A DNA stretch of 64,000 nt from Vibrio tapetis subsp. quintayensis (GCF_030409945.1 NZ_JAUFQV010000026.1:372001-436000), one strand, 5' to 3'; positions 35,501 through 43,107 are shown, numbered from the stretch's first letter. A program made the numbers and translations. Notes: a model not told the origin generated them from the sequence alone.

Positions 35501-38500
35501 TCAGATGGCCTGAAAGACACAGCGAAAATAGACGTAGTCGTGAAAGACATCAACGAAGCCCCTATTGCCGTTGATGATCAGGGCTTGACTACTGAAACCA
35601 AAACTCTAGATGCGAGTAACTGGGATAGCCATAAGGATATTCAAGTCAGCTATTACGTCATTGATACCAAAACAGGTGCTAAAACCGCAGACGCAACGAA
35701 GGCTGACTACGATGGCGATGGTGGTAACAGCAAGTTCGGCGTTAATTCCGCTCTTGATACCGGGACCGATAAAGTCAAAAACCAACAAATAGGTTATGAC
35801 GATGCGACAGAGCAAAGTGAAGCTGTACGATTTAGCTTTGCTGAAGGTCAACTTGCCAATCACGCAGAAGTTGAATTGAAAAATCTGTGGACGGATACCA
35901 AGCACGGCAGTTGGGAGCCGGGCATAGAACGCGGTATGTGGAAAGCCTACTATCAGGGTGAAGTGATCGCTAGCGGTGTATTTGAAGGTACTGGCAGTGG
36001 TTCACCGACGGTTGTCGTTGATGCGAATGGACGATACTTCGATAGCATTGAAATGTCGGCGCTCAGCTATAAAGATGGCGTGGTCGATCCGAAAGGTTCT
36101 GAATATTTCATTACTGAAGTAAAAGCGAACCTGACGTCGTTTGATGACGCCTACCACACCCACGGTACGGGCTCGTTATCACTCGACGTACTGGCGAACG
36201 ACAGTGATCCAGATAATGATGCATTGACCATTATTGATTATCCGAAGGACGGTTATTTAACCTTACAAGATGGCAAGCTAGTCTTTGATTCTGAAAAATA
36301 TCTGAACACTTTGCCTGTCGATCAGCGAGATATCCAAGCTGGCGCGGTTCGTCATGTGAAGTTTGACTACACGATACAAGACGAACATGGTCTGCAGGAC
36401 ACCGCATCCGTAACCGTAACCATTATTGGTGAAGCTATTTCTCTGGATGATTCGCAAGTAACATTGTCGGAATCTGACTTGAATGCAGGGCAGCCGGTTG
36501 AAGCGGAAGGTGACCTTTCAGCGGATATTGGTTCGGCCAGCGACGCAACTTATCAGTTTGGTGAGAATCAAACGCTGTCTGGAATTACTTCAGAAGGTAA
36601 GGCTGTTCAATTCGAAGTTAGCAGTGATAAGGCGACGTTAACTGGGTTTGTTGGACAAGGCGCAGACCGTGTCGAAGTCTTGAAGGCAACGTTAAATTCC
36701 GAGACTGGGCACTACAAAGTTGAACAGTCGGCTCCGATCGATCATCCAGATCAAGGGGCTGATACACTGACGTTACCAATAAACATTGCAGTTAATGTAG
36801 GAACACAAACAGACACCGCGACATTGAATCTTAATGTCATCGACTCCGTTCCGACGGCGAATAATCAACATCATGTCATCAATGATGTTGAACCGCAAAA
36901 TAACAGCTTGATCATTGCTTTAGATGCCTCTGGTTCCATGATGAATGTAGTCAAAGATGCTGATGGAGATGATGTAACGCGATGGGACTTGGCGAGAAAC
37001 TCCATTAAAGACATGTTCGAAAAATACGATGACCTCGGTGATGTTAAGCTCAAAATAGCCACTCACAGTGGTTACCCTTCTGGAAAGGTATCAGGTTGGA
37101 TTGAATCTGTTGATGATATTGATGCTTTCTTTGATTCTGTTAGGCCATCGGGTTTTACGCCATACTCTCAGGCGATAAATCAAATCAGTGACGTGCTTAA
37201 CGAGCAAGAAAGCCAAGATGAAATCGCTGGGACAAACAGCCAGTTGTATTTTATCTCTGATGGTAGTCCGTCAGATTTTGATAATTGGACCAATCAAACC
37301 GATCGATATTATGTCAAAGCTCGAACGGATTTGATGGAGTATATGCAAGCAAGTGATTTTGAGAGTGACCAACGCTATCAAGACTTGCTCAATGGTCGTG
37401 TAACGCCAACTAAAGCGGAAGAGCAACTCATTCTTGAGCAGGCGATGGAAAGTGGCATTACGGTAAACGGCCATGCGTTCAATAATATTTGGTCTATAGG
37501 TATTGGTGCTGGGGCATCTTTGGAGTACTTAACGCCAATTGCGACTGACAAAGGTTCTGCGATTGTGGTCGAAGATGATGCAAACATCGGTGACGTATTG
37601 GCTAAGACGATTTCAGGCCAGTTGCAAGGCTCGATTAGTCTGTCTCATCAGGGCGAAATTGAGCAAGTGCGCAGTATTTCGATTGGCGATGATGTTTACC
37701 ACTTCGATAAAGAAGCGGGTCACGTGATCAAGACTGATAAATTTAATGTTCATCACCAGTTTGAGGAAGGATCGCTTGTTAAGCTAGCAACCGAACATGG
37801 GTTTTTAACCATAAATTTTGAAAATGGATGGTATGACTATAAGGCATCTAATGTTTCGGGACATCAGCAAGAGACATTCAAGGTGGTTATTGGAGATTTT
37901 GATGGAGATACGGCAAGCAGTGAAATCGTTATCGATATTCGAGATCGTGCTACTGAAGACCTCGTCAACTCGACAACCCGACATTCAATCCTAGGGGATG
38001 ACGGAAACAATACCCTAACAGGAACGGATGCGAGAGATGTGCTGGCAGGACTCGGAGGTGACGATTCTTTACACGGAGGCATCGGGAATGACATCCTGAT
38101 GGGGGGGGATGAAAATGACACTTTGGTCGGGGGATTGGGTAACGATATTTTAACAGGTGGTAGTGGTCATGATGTATTCGTGTTTGATCTGCTATCAATA
38201 AGCGATACTCATTATACCGATACCATTACTGACTTTAAGCTTGGTCAAGATAAATTGGACATTAGTGATATTTTATCGAGTAACACTAGCGTGTCTCCGA
38301 TGGACAATTTACTTGGTCATATCGAGGCTAAGTTTGATGGCAATCATCAAATAGCCATGACGGTTAAAACCGATGCGGGTATGACTCAAACAGTTCAAAT
38401 GGACAACTTAGATCTCTCTGGGCTTGACATCTCAGCGACGTCATCTTCACATGACATTGTTGACCAGCTGTTCCAACAACAAGCCTTTAAAGTTGATTAA
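29594..38500 (+). CDS. giant LapA-like RTX adhesin with 15 identical-length VCBS repeats
   Basis: This is a 2968-residue surface protein secreted by a type I system. It starts with TTG, 8 bases after GGGG; no ATG or GTG is available before the upstream stop. Residues 1-145 form a LapA-type N-terminal retention module with a possible LapG protease site S-A-A-G (86-89). One divergent VCBS unit (about 147-253) precedes fifteen VCBS repeats of exactly 108 residues (254-1873). Then come a cadherin-like domain (about 1874-1990), an unassigned domain (about 1991-2180), Ig/VCBS-like units, a von Willebrand A domain with MIDAS D-A-S-G-S (Asp 2444), and about five RTX nonapeptides (2815-2865) with a C-terminal secretion signal. 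It probably mediates attachment and biofilm formation. Confidence 0.93.
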   Translation: MIEKTELASKTVVVIGLDGNIKVLEQGEILYPGEVIVETLVDQTFVGAKIVQDEGNADDISSDIAAIIDALQTGEDPTQLGDEFASAAGSNNGGSSLTASGTIERTGAEVLASTFFETSGFPTTQQATLFNLFRGVASDTEIGATPAVLKPSINGGDQGKVIEDEILLAGGKLDVTDRNPGEAEFTEQTDVADGNYGLFSIDKDGNWSYKLNNNHKDVQELDSDSAPIVRTITVSSADGTTHDVTVTIIGTDDKAVITPNSPNDDAGAVQEDVTLTTSGNLNVIDPDAGEAVFITQTDVADGNYGSFSIDETGEWKYTLNNDHADVQALDADSKPIVRTITVSSADGTTHEVTVTITGTDDKAVITLNSPADDAGAVQEDVTLTTSGNLNVVDPDAGEAVFITQTDVADGNYGSFTIDETGEWKYTLNNDHADVQALDADSKPIVRTITVSSADGTTTEVTVTITGSDDQAVITPNTPADDAGAVQEDVTLTTSGNLNVVDPDAGEAVFVEQTNVADGNYGSFSIDETGEWKYTLNNDHADVQALDADSKPIVRTITVASADGTTHDVTVTITGSDDKAIITPNSPNDDAGSVQEDVTLTTSGNLNVVDPDAGEAVFVEQTNVADGNYGSFSIDETGEWKYTLNNDHADVQALDADSKPIVRTITVFSADGTTHDVTVTITGSDDNAIITPNSPNDDAGSVQEDVTLTTSGNLNVVDPDAGEAVFVEQTNVADGNYGSFSIDETGEWKYTLNNDHADVQALDADSKPIIRTITVASADGTTHDVTVTITGSDDKAVITPNSPADDAGAVQEDVTLTTSGNLNVVDPDAGEAVFVEQTNVVDGNYGSLSIDETGEWTYTLNNDHADVQALDADSKPIVRTITVASADGTTHDVTVTITGTDDKAVITPNSPEDDAGAVQEDVTLTTSGNLNVVDPDAGEAVFVEQTNVADGNYGWFSIDETGEWKYTLNNDHADVQALDADSKPIVRTITVASADGTTHEVTVTITGSDDKAVITPNTPSDDAGAVQEDVTLTASGNLNVVDPDAGEAVFVEQTNVADGNFGSFSIDETGEWTYTLNNDHADVQALDADSKPIVRTITVASADDTTHDVTVTITGSDDKAVITPNSPADDAGAVQEDVTLTTSGTLNVVDPDAGEAVFITQTDVADGNYGSFSIDETGEWKYTLNNDHADVQALDADSKPIVRTITVSSADGTTHEVTVTITGTDDKAVITPHSPADDAGTVQEDVTLTTSGNLNVIDPDAGEAVFVEQTNVADGNYGSFSIDETGEWKYTLNNAHADVQALDADSKPIVRTISVSSADGTTHEVTVTITGSDDKAVITPNSPTDDAGAVQEDVTLTTSGNLNVVDPDAGEAVFITQTNVADGNYGSFSIDETGEWKYTLNNAHADVQALDADSKPIVRTITVSSADGTTHEVTVTITGTDDKAVITPNSPTDDAGAVQEDVTLTTSGNLNVVDPDAGEAVFVEQTNVADGNYGSFSIDETGEWKYTLNNDHADVQALDADSKPLVRTITVSSADGTTHEVTVTITGTDDKAVITPNSPTDDAGAVQEDVTLTTSGNLNVVDPDAGEAVFITQTNVADGNYGSFTIDETGEWTYKLNNDHADVQALDADSKPIVRTITVSSADGITHDVTVTITGSDDKAVITPSTPADDAGAVQEDVTLTTSGNLNVVDPDAGEAVFVEQTNVADGNYGSFSIDETGEWKYTLNNAHADVQALDADSKPIVRTIIVSSADGTTHEVTVTITGSDDKAVITPNSPTDDAGAVQEDVTLTTSGNLNVVDPDAGEAVFVEQTNVADGNYGSFSIDETGAWKYTLNNAHADVQALDTDSKPIVRTITVSSADGTTHEVKVTIKGTDDKPEFISGANDEKGLNAQGQTDADTYRFEVNENSAGAEVGAVNAFDHDNGDTLSYVLTNHTDLFEIDSVSGVVSLKSGVSLDHESTPSYQLDVEVADSDGLKDTAKIDVVVKDINEAPIAVDDQGLTTETKTLDASNWDSHKDIQVSYYVIDTKTGAKTADATKADYDGDGGNSKFGVNSALDTGTDKVKNQQIGYDDATEQSEAVRFSFAEGQLANHAEVELKNLWTDTKHGSWEPGIERGMWKAYYQGEVIASGVFEGTGSGSPTVVVDANGRYFDSIEMSALSYKDGVVDPKGSEYFITEVKANLTSFDDAYHTHGTGSLSLDVLANDSDPDNDALTIIDYPKDGYLTLQDGKLVFDSEKYLNTLPVDQRDIQAGAVRHVKFDYTIQDEHGLQDTASVTVTIIGEAISLDDSQVTLSESDLNAGQPVEAEGDLSADIGSASDATYQFGENQTLSGITSEGKAVQFEVSSDKATLTGFVGQGADRVEVLKATLNSETGHYKVEQSAPIDHPDQGADTLTLPINIAVNVGTQTDTATLNLNVIDSVPTANNQHHVINDVEPQNNSLIIALDASGSMMNVVKDADGDDVTRWDLARNSIKDMFEKYDDLGDVKLKIATHSGYPSGKVSGWIESVDDIDAFFDSVRPSGFTPYSQAINQISDVLNEQESQDEIAGTNSQLYFISDGSPSDFDNWTNQTDRYYVKARTDLMEYMQASDFESDQRYQDLLNGRVTPTKAEEQLILEQAMESGITVNGHAFNNIWSIGIGAGASLEYLTPIATDKGSAIVVEDDANIGDVLAKTISGQLQGSISLSHQGEIEQVRSISIGDDVYHFDKEAGHVIKTDKFNVHHQFEEGSLVKLATEHGFLTINFENGWYDYKASNVSGHQQETFKVVIGDFDGDTASSEIVIDIRDRATEDLVNSTTRHSILGDDGNNTLTGTDARDVLAGLGGDDSLHGGIGNDILMGGDENDTLVGGLGNDILTGGSGHDVFVFDLLSISDTHYTDTITDFKLGQDKLDISDILSSNTSVSPMDNLLGHIEAKFDGNHQIAMTVKTDAGMTQTVQMDNLDLSGLDISATSSSHDIVDQLFQQQAFKVD
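30353..35212 (+). repeat. 15 tandem copies of a 324-bp repeat
   Basis: The unit encodes 108 residues starting K-A-V-I-T-P-N-S-P and ending T-I-T-G-(T/S)-D-D. Fifteen copies fit the interval exactly (4860 bp) with no insertion or deletion. Two forms alternate at the F-(I-T/V-E)-Q-T position. Copies 4 and 5 (31325-31972) are almost identical at DNA level, indicating recent homogenisation. Confidence 0.95.
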
Positions 38501-38530
38501 TGAACCCATTTTGAATGTGCAAAATGTTAA

Positions 38531-38567
38531 ATTAAGGCCAAAATCAAATAGGGATTTTGGCCTTAAT
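38531..38567. terminator. strong hairpin after the adhesin gene
   Basis: A perfect 15-bp stem (ATTAAGGCCAAAATC with its complement) encloses a 7-base loop 30 bases after the adhesin stop. There is no long T-run, but it lies between convergent genes and may end both transcripts. Confidence 0.7.
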
Positions 38568-38615
38568 CATTGGAGATCTATCTTTAACACGTGGCCAATT
38601 CGTGATTGAAACGGG

Positions 38616-39140
38616 CTAGTTATGTTTCAAAAAAGCGACAATCTCCTCTGCTGCCTGTTCTGGTGACTTAGTGCTGGTATCAACCACTAAATCGTAATTC
38701 ATATTCTGATGGACAAGAGGGTATTCATAGGCGGCTAAACCGATGGCTCTGTCACCTCGATCTTTTTCTCGTTGATTCGCCACGTTAAGCTCACAATACA
38801 CGCCAATCTTAATGACATTATATGGCGCTAATAGCGCAAGTAAGGCGTCTATCTCTTGCTTATCAATCCAAGCGTTATCAATGATTAGGCGGCAGTTTGC
38901 TTGGATTAAACCCGGAAGGCATAAGTGATAGCCTTTGACTAAGTTTGCGTAGTCGTAGCCATCTCTTGTGATTGGCGAACCTTTGATCATGGCTTGTAAA
39001 TCAGTAGGTGGTAAAGCATATAAAACGCTATCAATGCTGAAGTTCAAGTACTGAGTTTTTAGCGTTTCCTGCAAAATCTTTGCGACACTGGTTTTTCCAC
39101 TACTGCCGGTTCCGTTAAGTAAAATGACGTCGGGATACAT
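38616..39140 (-). CDS. chloramphenicol phosphotransferase-like P-loop kinase
   Basis: The protein of 174 residues has Walker A motif G-T-G-S-S-G-K-T-S at the N-terminus, a following F-S-I-D-S-V (the Asp used for catalysis in the CPT family) and the lid-like V-A-N-Q-R-E-K-D-R-G-D-R. It matches the CPT-like family named for the Streptomyces chloramphenicol 3-O-phosphotransferase. Most members have unknown substrates, so resistance should not be assumed. The ATG at 39140 is chosen because GGAG lies 6 bases upstream; an ATG at 39155 is the longer choice. Confidence 0.75.
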   Translation of the reverse strand: MYPDVILLNGTGSSGKTSVAKILQETLKTQYLNFSIDSVLYALPPTDLQAMIKGSPITRDGYDYANLVKGYHLCLPGLIQANCRLIIDNAWIDKQEIDALLALLAPYNVIKIGVYCELNVANQREKDRGDRAIGLAAYEYPLVHQNMNYDLVVDTSTKSPEQAAEEIVAFLKHN

Positions 39141-39459
39141 GTGTTGCTCCATCAAATTAAGAACCGTTATCTTAGATGGGCAATCATATTCAAAATAAGA
39201 GGAAAGATTTATTTTCGGCGCGCTTCACAGAACAAATTGTAATGTAAACCATCTATCATTCTGAATAATATGAGATTTTAAAATCAGAAACAATGAAACC
39301 TTGTGCTGTTGCGGTTGTGATGATGCGTTGTCTAACAATTCCTTGCTTGATAATCAAACCTAACTCATCTACATTGCCTGCCGCCCCAAGGGCACACCCT
39401 AAAATGCATCCACGCTATCCTGCCTCCTTTGGTGCATTTATATTGGTGTACTAAGTACT

Positions 39460-40857
39460 ATGCCTAACACAAATACAAATAAATCTGGATTCTTGACGGA
39501 ATCTGGCTCCCTTTTGCAGCTTTCTATTCCAATTATTTTTACCCAACTGGCGACACAAGCGATGGGCTTTGTTGATACCACAATGGCCGGCCAAGTTAGC
39601 CCAGCAGATCTTGCGGCTATCGCGCTTGGTACCAGCCTATGGATTCCGGTGTCACTGCTATTACGCGGTATCATCATGGCGTTAACACCGATCGTCGCGT
39701 TTCACCGCGGTGCTAGAGACTTTAAAAACATATCCGTTGAATTGTTCCAAATGATTTGGATAGCGACGGCGGTCAGCATTGTCTTGATCGTGTATTTATT
39801 GCAAGCCGAAAACATTCTTAATGCTATTGGAGTGGCACCAGAAATTGTCCCTATCGCAAGTGATTACGCGATAGCCTTGACCTTTGGCGTTCCTGGTATT
39901 GCGCTGTTCTATGTGCTAAATGGTTTTTGTGAGGGCATGAATAACACTCGTGCACCGATGATCATTTCGGTAATTGGTTTGCTGATAAACATACCCACGA
40001 ATTACATACTGATTTACGGTGAATTTGGCTTACCAGCGATGGGTGCAGTAGGTTGTGGTGTCGCGACCAGTTTGGTGTTTTGGTTGATGTCTCTCATGCT
40101 TATTAGCTACATAAAGTCACACCATCACTACAAAAAAGTGATTGATGCGAGTGATATAAAGCCAAGAAAAGACGAGATTGTACATATGCTCAAACTGGGA
40201 TTCCCTATTGGTTTGAACATAGCGATCTGTGGCAGCATTTTTGCTGTGATTGCGTTGCTTATTGGCCGAATAGGTGCCGAAAACGTCGCTGCAGCCCAAA
40301 TTGCTTTGAACATCTCAAGTATGACTTACATGATTCCGATGAGTCTATCATTTGGTATTACCATACGGGTTGGTCATGCTCTAGGTGCAAAAGATAACCT
40401 AGGAGCGGTTCATCGAAGTCACGTCGGAATCATTGTTGCCGTATTGCTGTCGTTGATTTCGGTGAGCGGGCTTTTACTCTTCCCTGAGTGGCTAATCGGT
40501 CTATATACGCCTGATCCTGTCATCGCTTCAACGGCGAGTTTATTGCTTGTATACACTGCGGTATATCAAATCAGCGATGCAATTCAAACCTCAGCCAATG
40601 GTGCACTTCGTGGTTACAAGGATACTAAAATACCGATGATTTTCGCAGTATTTGCGTATTGGGGAGTCGCATTGCCTTTGGGTATTATCTTAGGGATGAC
40701 CGATCTCGCAGGTCCTGCAATGGGAGAGGTCGGTTTTTGGATTGGTATTATTTCGGGCCTTACGCTGGCGGCATTGTTCATGCTGATTCGTTTGAAATTT
40801 GTGATTCAATCTCATGCGTCTGCGTTAGGCAGCGAAAACCAAGTATCGGCTACTTAG
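39460..40857 (+). CDS. MATE-family multidrug/Na+ antiporter (NorM-like)
   Basis: The protein has 465 residues and twelve predicted membrane helices in two related halves. NorM features include I-F-T-Q-L-A-T-Q-A-M-G-F-V-D-T-T-M-A-G-Q, N-G-F-C-E-G-M-N-N-T-R in the first half and G-A-L-R-G-Y-K-D-T-K in the second. It should export cationic compounds in exchange for sodium or protons. The 300-base upstream region has short hairpins (39389-39400, 39402-39439) of unknown role. Confidence 0.9.
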   Translation: MPNTNTNKSGFLTESGSLLQLSIPIIFTQLATQAMGFVDTTMAGQVSPADLAAIALGTSLWIPVSLLLRGIIMALTPIVAFHRGARDFKNISVELFQMIWIATAVSIVLIVYLLQAENILNAIGVAPEIVPIASDYAIALTFGVPGIALFYVLNGFCEGMNNTRAPMIISVIGLLINIPTNYILIYGEFGLPAMGAVGCGVATSLVFWLMSLMLISYIKSHHHYKKVIDASDIKPRKDEIVHMLKLGFPIGLNIAICGSIFAVIALLIGRIGAENVAAAQIALNISSMTYMIPMSLSFGITIRVGHALGAKDNLGAVHRSHVGIIVAVLLSLISVSGLLLFPEWLIGLYTPDPVIASTASLLLVYTAVYQISDAIQTSANGALRGYKDTKIPMIFAVFAYWGVALPLGIILGMTDLAGPAMGEVGFWIGIISGLTLAALFMLIRLKFVIQSHASALGSENQVSAT

Positions 40858-40890
40858 GCGTCGTTATTATTTGACGTTCTTTGAATTAGA

Positions 40891-40918
40891 GGAAGCCCGA
40901 GAGTGCTTCCTTTTTTTT
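40891..40918 (+). terminator. rho-independent terminator after the MATE gene
   Basis: GGAAGC and GCTTCC form a 6-bp stem with an 8-base loop, followed by eight T. Confidence 0.85.
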
Positions 40919-41001
40919 GATCTAGCGAAGCGGTAAAGTGGCCATATGCTCAACTGAGTATTAAGAAATCATTAATATGACAAATTGCTCTAATAAGGCG
41001 G

Positions 41002-41031
41002 TTGCACGAAAAGGTGATCTAGATCTACTAT
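41002..41031 (+). promoter_or_regulatory. promoter of the fluoride-riboswitch operon
   Basis: TTGCAC (41002-41007) and TACTAT (41026-41031) are 18 bases apart and resemble sigma-70 elements. A start about 7 bases downstream would fall right at the 5' edge of the aptamer, which supports the assignment. Confidence 0.6.
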
Positions 41032-41037
41032 AGTTGT

Positions 41038-41097
41038 CACAGGTGATGGGGTTCCACCTACTTAACCGCCAATTTGGCTGATGACTCCTACAGAAAC
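41038..41097 (+). ncRNA. fluoride riboswitch (crcB motif)
   Basis: The region matches the crcB/fluoride aptamer in order: AGGTG-ATGGGGTTC-CACCT for the first stem and loop, then AACCGCC, a GCCA/TGGC stem, and the 3' element TGATGACTCCTAC. These are the conserved parts of the known motif, including the GATGG and TGATG-CTCC pairing partners. It precedes a NifU-like gene and a GGGtGRT gene, not crcB or eriC. Confidence 0.9.
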
Positions 41098-41174
41098 GAA
41101 AACAGGTGTATCTGTTGGTGTAGCAATGTAGATTGCTTATCGTTCTGTGGGAATACCGCCACAACCACACTTGT

Positions 41175-41192
41175 TTTCCTTACCATAGGAAA
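41175..41192 (+). promoter_or_regulatory. hairpin sequestering the ribosome binding site
   Basis: TTTCCT (41175-41180) pairs perfectly with AGGAAA (41187-41192), which is the ribosome binding site 5 bases before the ATG at 41198. It would reduce translation unless opened, suggesting the riboswitch acts at the level of translation. Confidence 0.65.
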
Positions 41193-41197
41193 GCAGC

Positions 41198-41890
41198 ATG
41201 CAATACTCTTCTGATATTCAATCCATGTGCCCAATTCAACGGGGCGATTTACATCTCTCTGCGCCAATTCCAGTCGAAGGTCGAATGGTCCGTCCAACAG
41301 ACGTGATCGCTATTTCGGGTTTAAGTCATGGAGTCGGTACTTGTGCTCCTCAGCAAGGTGCAGCCAAAATCACGCTTAACGTCAAGCAAGGCGTTATTGA
41401 AGAAGCACTTATTGAAACGATTGGGTGTTCAGGCATGACACATTCTGCAGCGATGGCTTCTGAAATATTGCCTGGAAAAACGATTATGGAAGCACTCAAC
41501 ACAGATTTGGTGTGTGATGCAATCAATGTCGCGATGAGAGAAATCTTCCTTCAGTTTGTATACGGTCGTACACAATCCGCTTTTTCTGAAGATGGATTAG
41601 AAATTGGTGCAGGGCTAGAGGATTTGGGTAAAACCGTAAGAAGCCAAGTTGGTACAAGCTATTCTACACGCCTTAAAGGAGCGCGTTATATGGAATTAGC
41701 AGAAGGTTATGTCACTGCATTAGCGTTAGATGAAGACGATGAAATTATCGGGTATGAATATTTGAACCTAGGAAAAATGATGGCTCTGATTGGGCAGGGC
41801 GAATCGGCCGAGAGTGCAATGGTCGAAGCGAAAGGAACATATGGCCGTTTCGATGAAGCCGTTAAAACCATCAACCCACGTCAAGCATGA
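41198..41890 (+). CDS. NifU/IscU-like iron-sulfur scaffold family protein
   Basis: The 230-residue protein contains I-E-T-I-G-C-S-G-M-T-H-S-A-A-M-A-S-E-I-L, similar to the G-C-G-A-A-I-A-S region of NifU/IscU scaffolds, with further Cys residues (C-P-I near residue 11, V-G-T-C-A and V-C-D). It is longer than IscU (about 130 residues). In other genomes proteins like this are annotated as Fe-S cluster assembly scaffold proteins next to a GGGtGRT protein. Here the gene follows a fluoride riboswitch and is followed within a few bases by that partner. Fe-S binding is inferred from the family, not shown. Confidence 0.65.
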   Translation: MQYSSDIQSMCPIQRGDLHLSAPIPVEGRMVRPTDVIAISGLSHGVGTCAPQQGAAKITLNVKQGVIEEALIETIGCSGMTHSAAMASEILPGKTIMEALNTDLVCDAINVAMREIFLQFVYGRTQSAFSEDGLEIGAGLEDLGKTVRSQVGTSYSTRLKGARYMELAEGYVTALALDEDDEIIGYEYLNLGKMMALIGQGESAESAMVEAKGTYGRFDEAVKTINPRQA

Positions 41891-41904
41891 TCAGAGGCTC
41901 TACT

Positions 41905-42879
41905 ATGAACAATCAAGCGATCCAAATCCTAAAAGACATGAACTTTTGTAATATCGAACAAGCATACCAATACTGCTTATCTAATGGCATTGATGCTAAA
42001 GAAATGGTGCTCGATACACAGCCCATCGCGTTTGATAATGCGTGTGACGCATATACCTTGGGTACTGCTCTCGCGCTATTTCGACACAATCAAAACGCCG
42101 AATCTGCGGCACTGAGTATTGGAGAGGGCCTGCAAGCATTTTGTAAACCAGGCAGTGTTGCGGCTCAACGGCGCGTAGGCCTAGGTCATGGAGCCCTTGC
42201 AGCTCGTTTATTAAATGAAGAAACAAAGTGTTTTGCTTTTTTAGCGGGTCATGAGTCATTTGCTGCTGCTGAAGGCGCAATAAAAATAGCGTTAAACGCC
42301 AATAAGTCGCGTAAAACCCCAATAAAAGTGATCCTCAATGGATTGGGTAAAGATGCCGCTTATCTTATCTCTCGCATAAATGGTTTTACTTATGTAAGAA
42401 CTGAATACGATTATGAAACTGGGGAGCTAAACGAAGTCAGTCGTAAACGTTTTTCGAAAAGTTTACGTGGTGACATTCTCTGTTACGGTGCTGATGATGT
42501 CAGAGAAGGCGTGGCAATCATGCACAGAGAAGACGTTGATGTGAGTATAACGGGTAACTCGACTAACCCAACCCGATTTCAACACCCTGTCGCAGGGACG
42601 TATAAATTAGAAAGACTAAACCAAGGAAAACTGTACTTTTCGGTGGCTTCAGGTGGCGGCACTGGCCGTACCCTTCATCCAGATAATGTAGCTGCAGGCC
42701 CTGCTTCGTATGGTTTGACGGATACGATGGGCAGAATGCATGCGGATGCCCAGTTTGCTGGTAGCTCCTCTGTACCTGCTCATGTTGCCATGATGGGTTT
42801 CATTGGAATGGGCAACAACCCTATGGTAGGTGCAACGGTCGCACTTGCGGTTGCGGTGGAACAACAAGGGCAGCATTAA
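41905..42879 (+). CDS. GGGtGRT-family protein
   Basis: The protein has 324 residues. The motif S-G-G-G-T-G-R-T-L-H-P-D-N (G-G-G at residues 250-252) gives the family its name; the function is unknown. Other conserved-looking parts are G-H-E-S-F-A-A-A-E-G-A, I-L-N-G-L-G-K-D-A-A and F-Q-H-P-V-A-G. The ATG at 41905 is chosen because AGAGG lies 8 bases upstream; an ATG at 41887 overlaps the stop of the scaffold-like gene (ATGA). The two genes are cotranscribed under the fluoride riboswitch, which ties the pair to fluoride stress. Confidence 0.75.
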   Translation: MNNQAIQILKDMNFCNIEQAYQYCLSNGIDAKEMVLDTQPIAFDNACDAYTLGTALALFRHNQNAESAALSIGEGLQAFCKPGSVAAQRRVGLGHGALAARLLNEETKCFAFLAGHESFAAAEGAIKIALNANKSRKTPIKVILNGLGKDAAYLISRINGFTYVRTEYDYETGELNEVSRKRFSKSLRGDILCYGADDVREGVAIMHREDVDVSITGNSTNPTRFQHPVAGTYKLERLNQGKLYFSVASGGGTGRTLHPDNVAAGPASYGLTDTMGRMHADAQFAGSSSVPAHVAMMGFIGMGNNPMVGATVALAVAVEQQGQH

Positions 42880-43107
42880 GTGGCTTAATGGTACGGCTAA
42901 GATAGACACAAAGCTCAATAGAAGATTTACATTGTAAATTTTAGCAAAAATGCAAGGCATCCAAACAAGTTGGGATTTAAAAGGGGAAATGTAAAGGTTT
43001 GATTATTACTCTTTTATTGTTTTCCAATGTTATGCATACTAAAACCAACCAAAAATGCTAAAAAATATTCATATCCGAGATTTTTAGCCCCCTATAATTG
43101 GTTACCT
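42880..43107. other. intergenic region after the GGGtGRT gene
   Basis: This AT-rich sequence has a short inverted repeat TTTAC-ATT-GTAAA near 42927. No convincing open frame or known RNA is seen. Confidence 0.35.

Noticed and set aside
41016..41025. GATCTAGATC palindrome as an operator
   Set aside because: It lies inside the promoter spacer and is short; the riboswitch already explains regulation.
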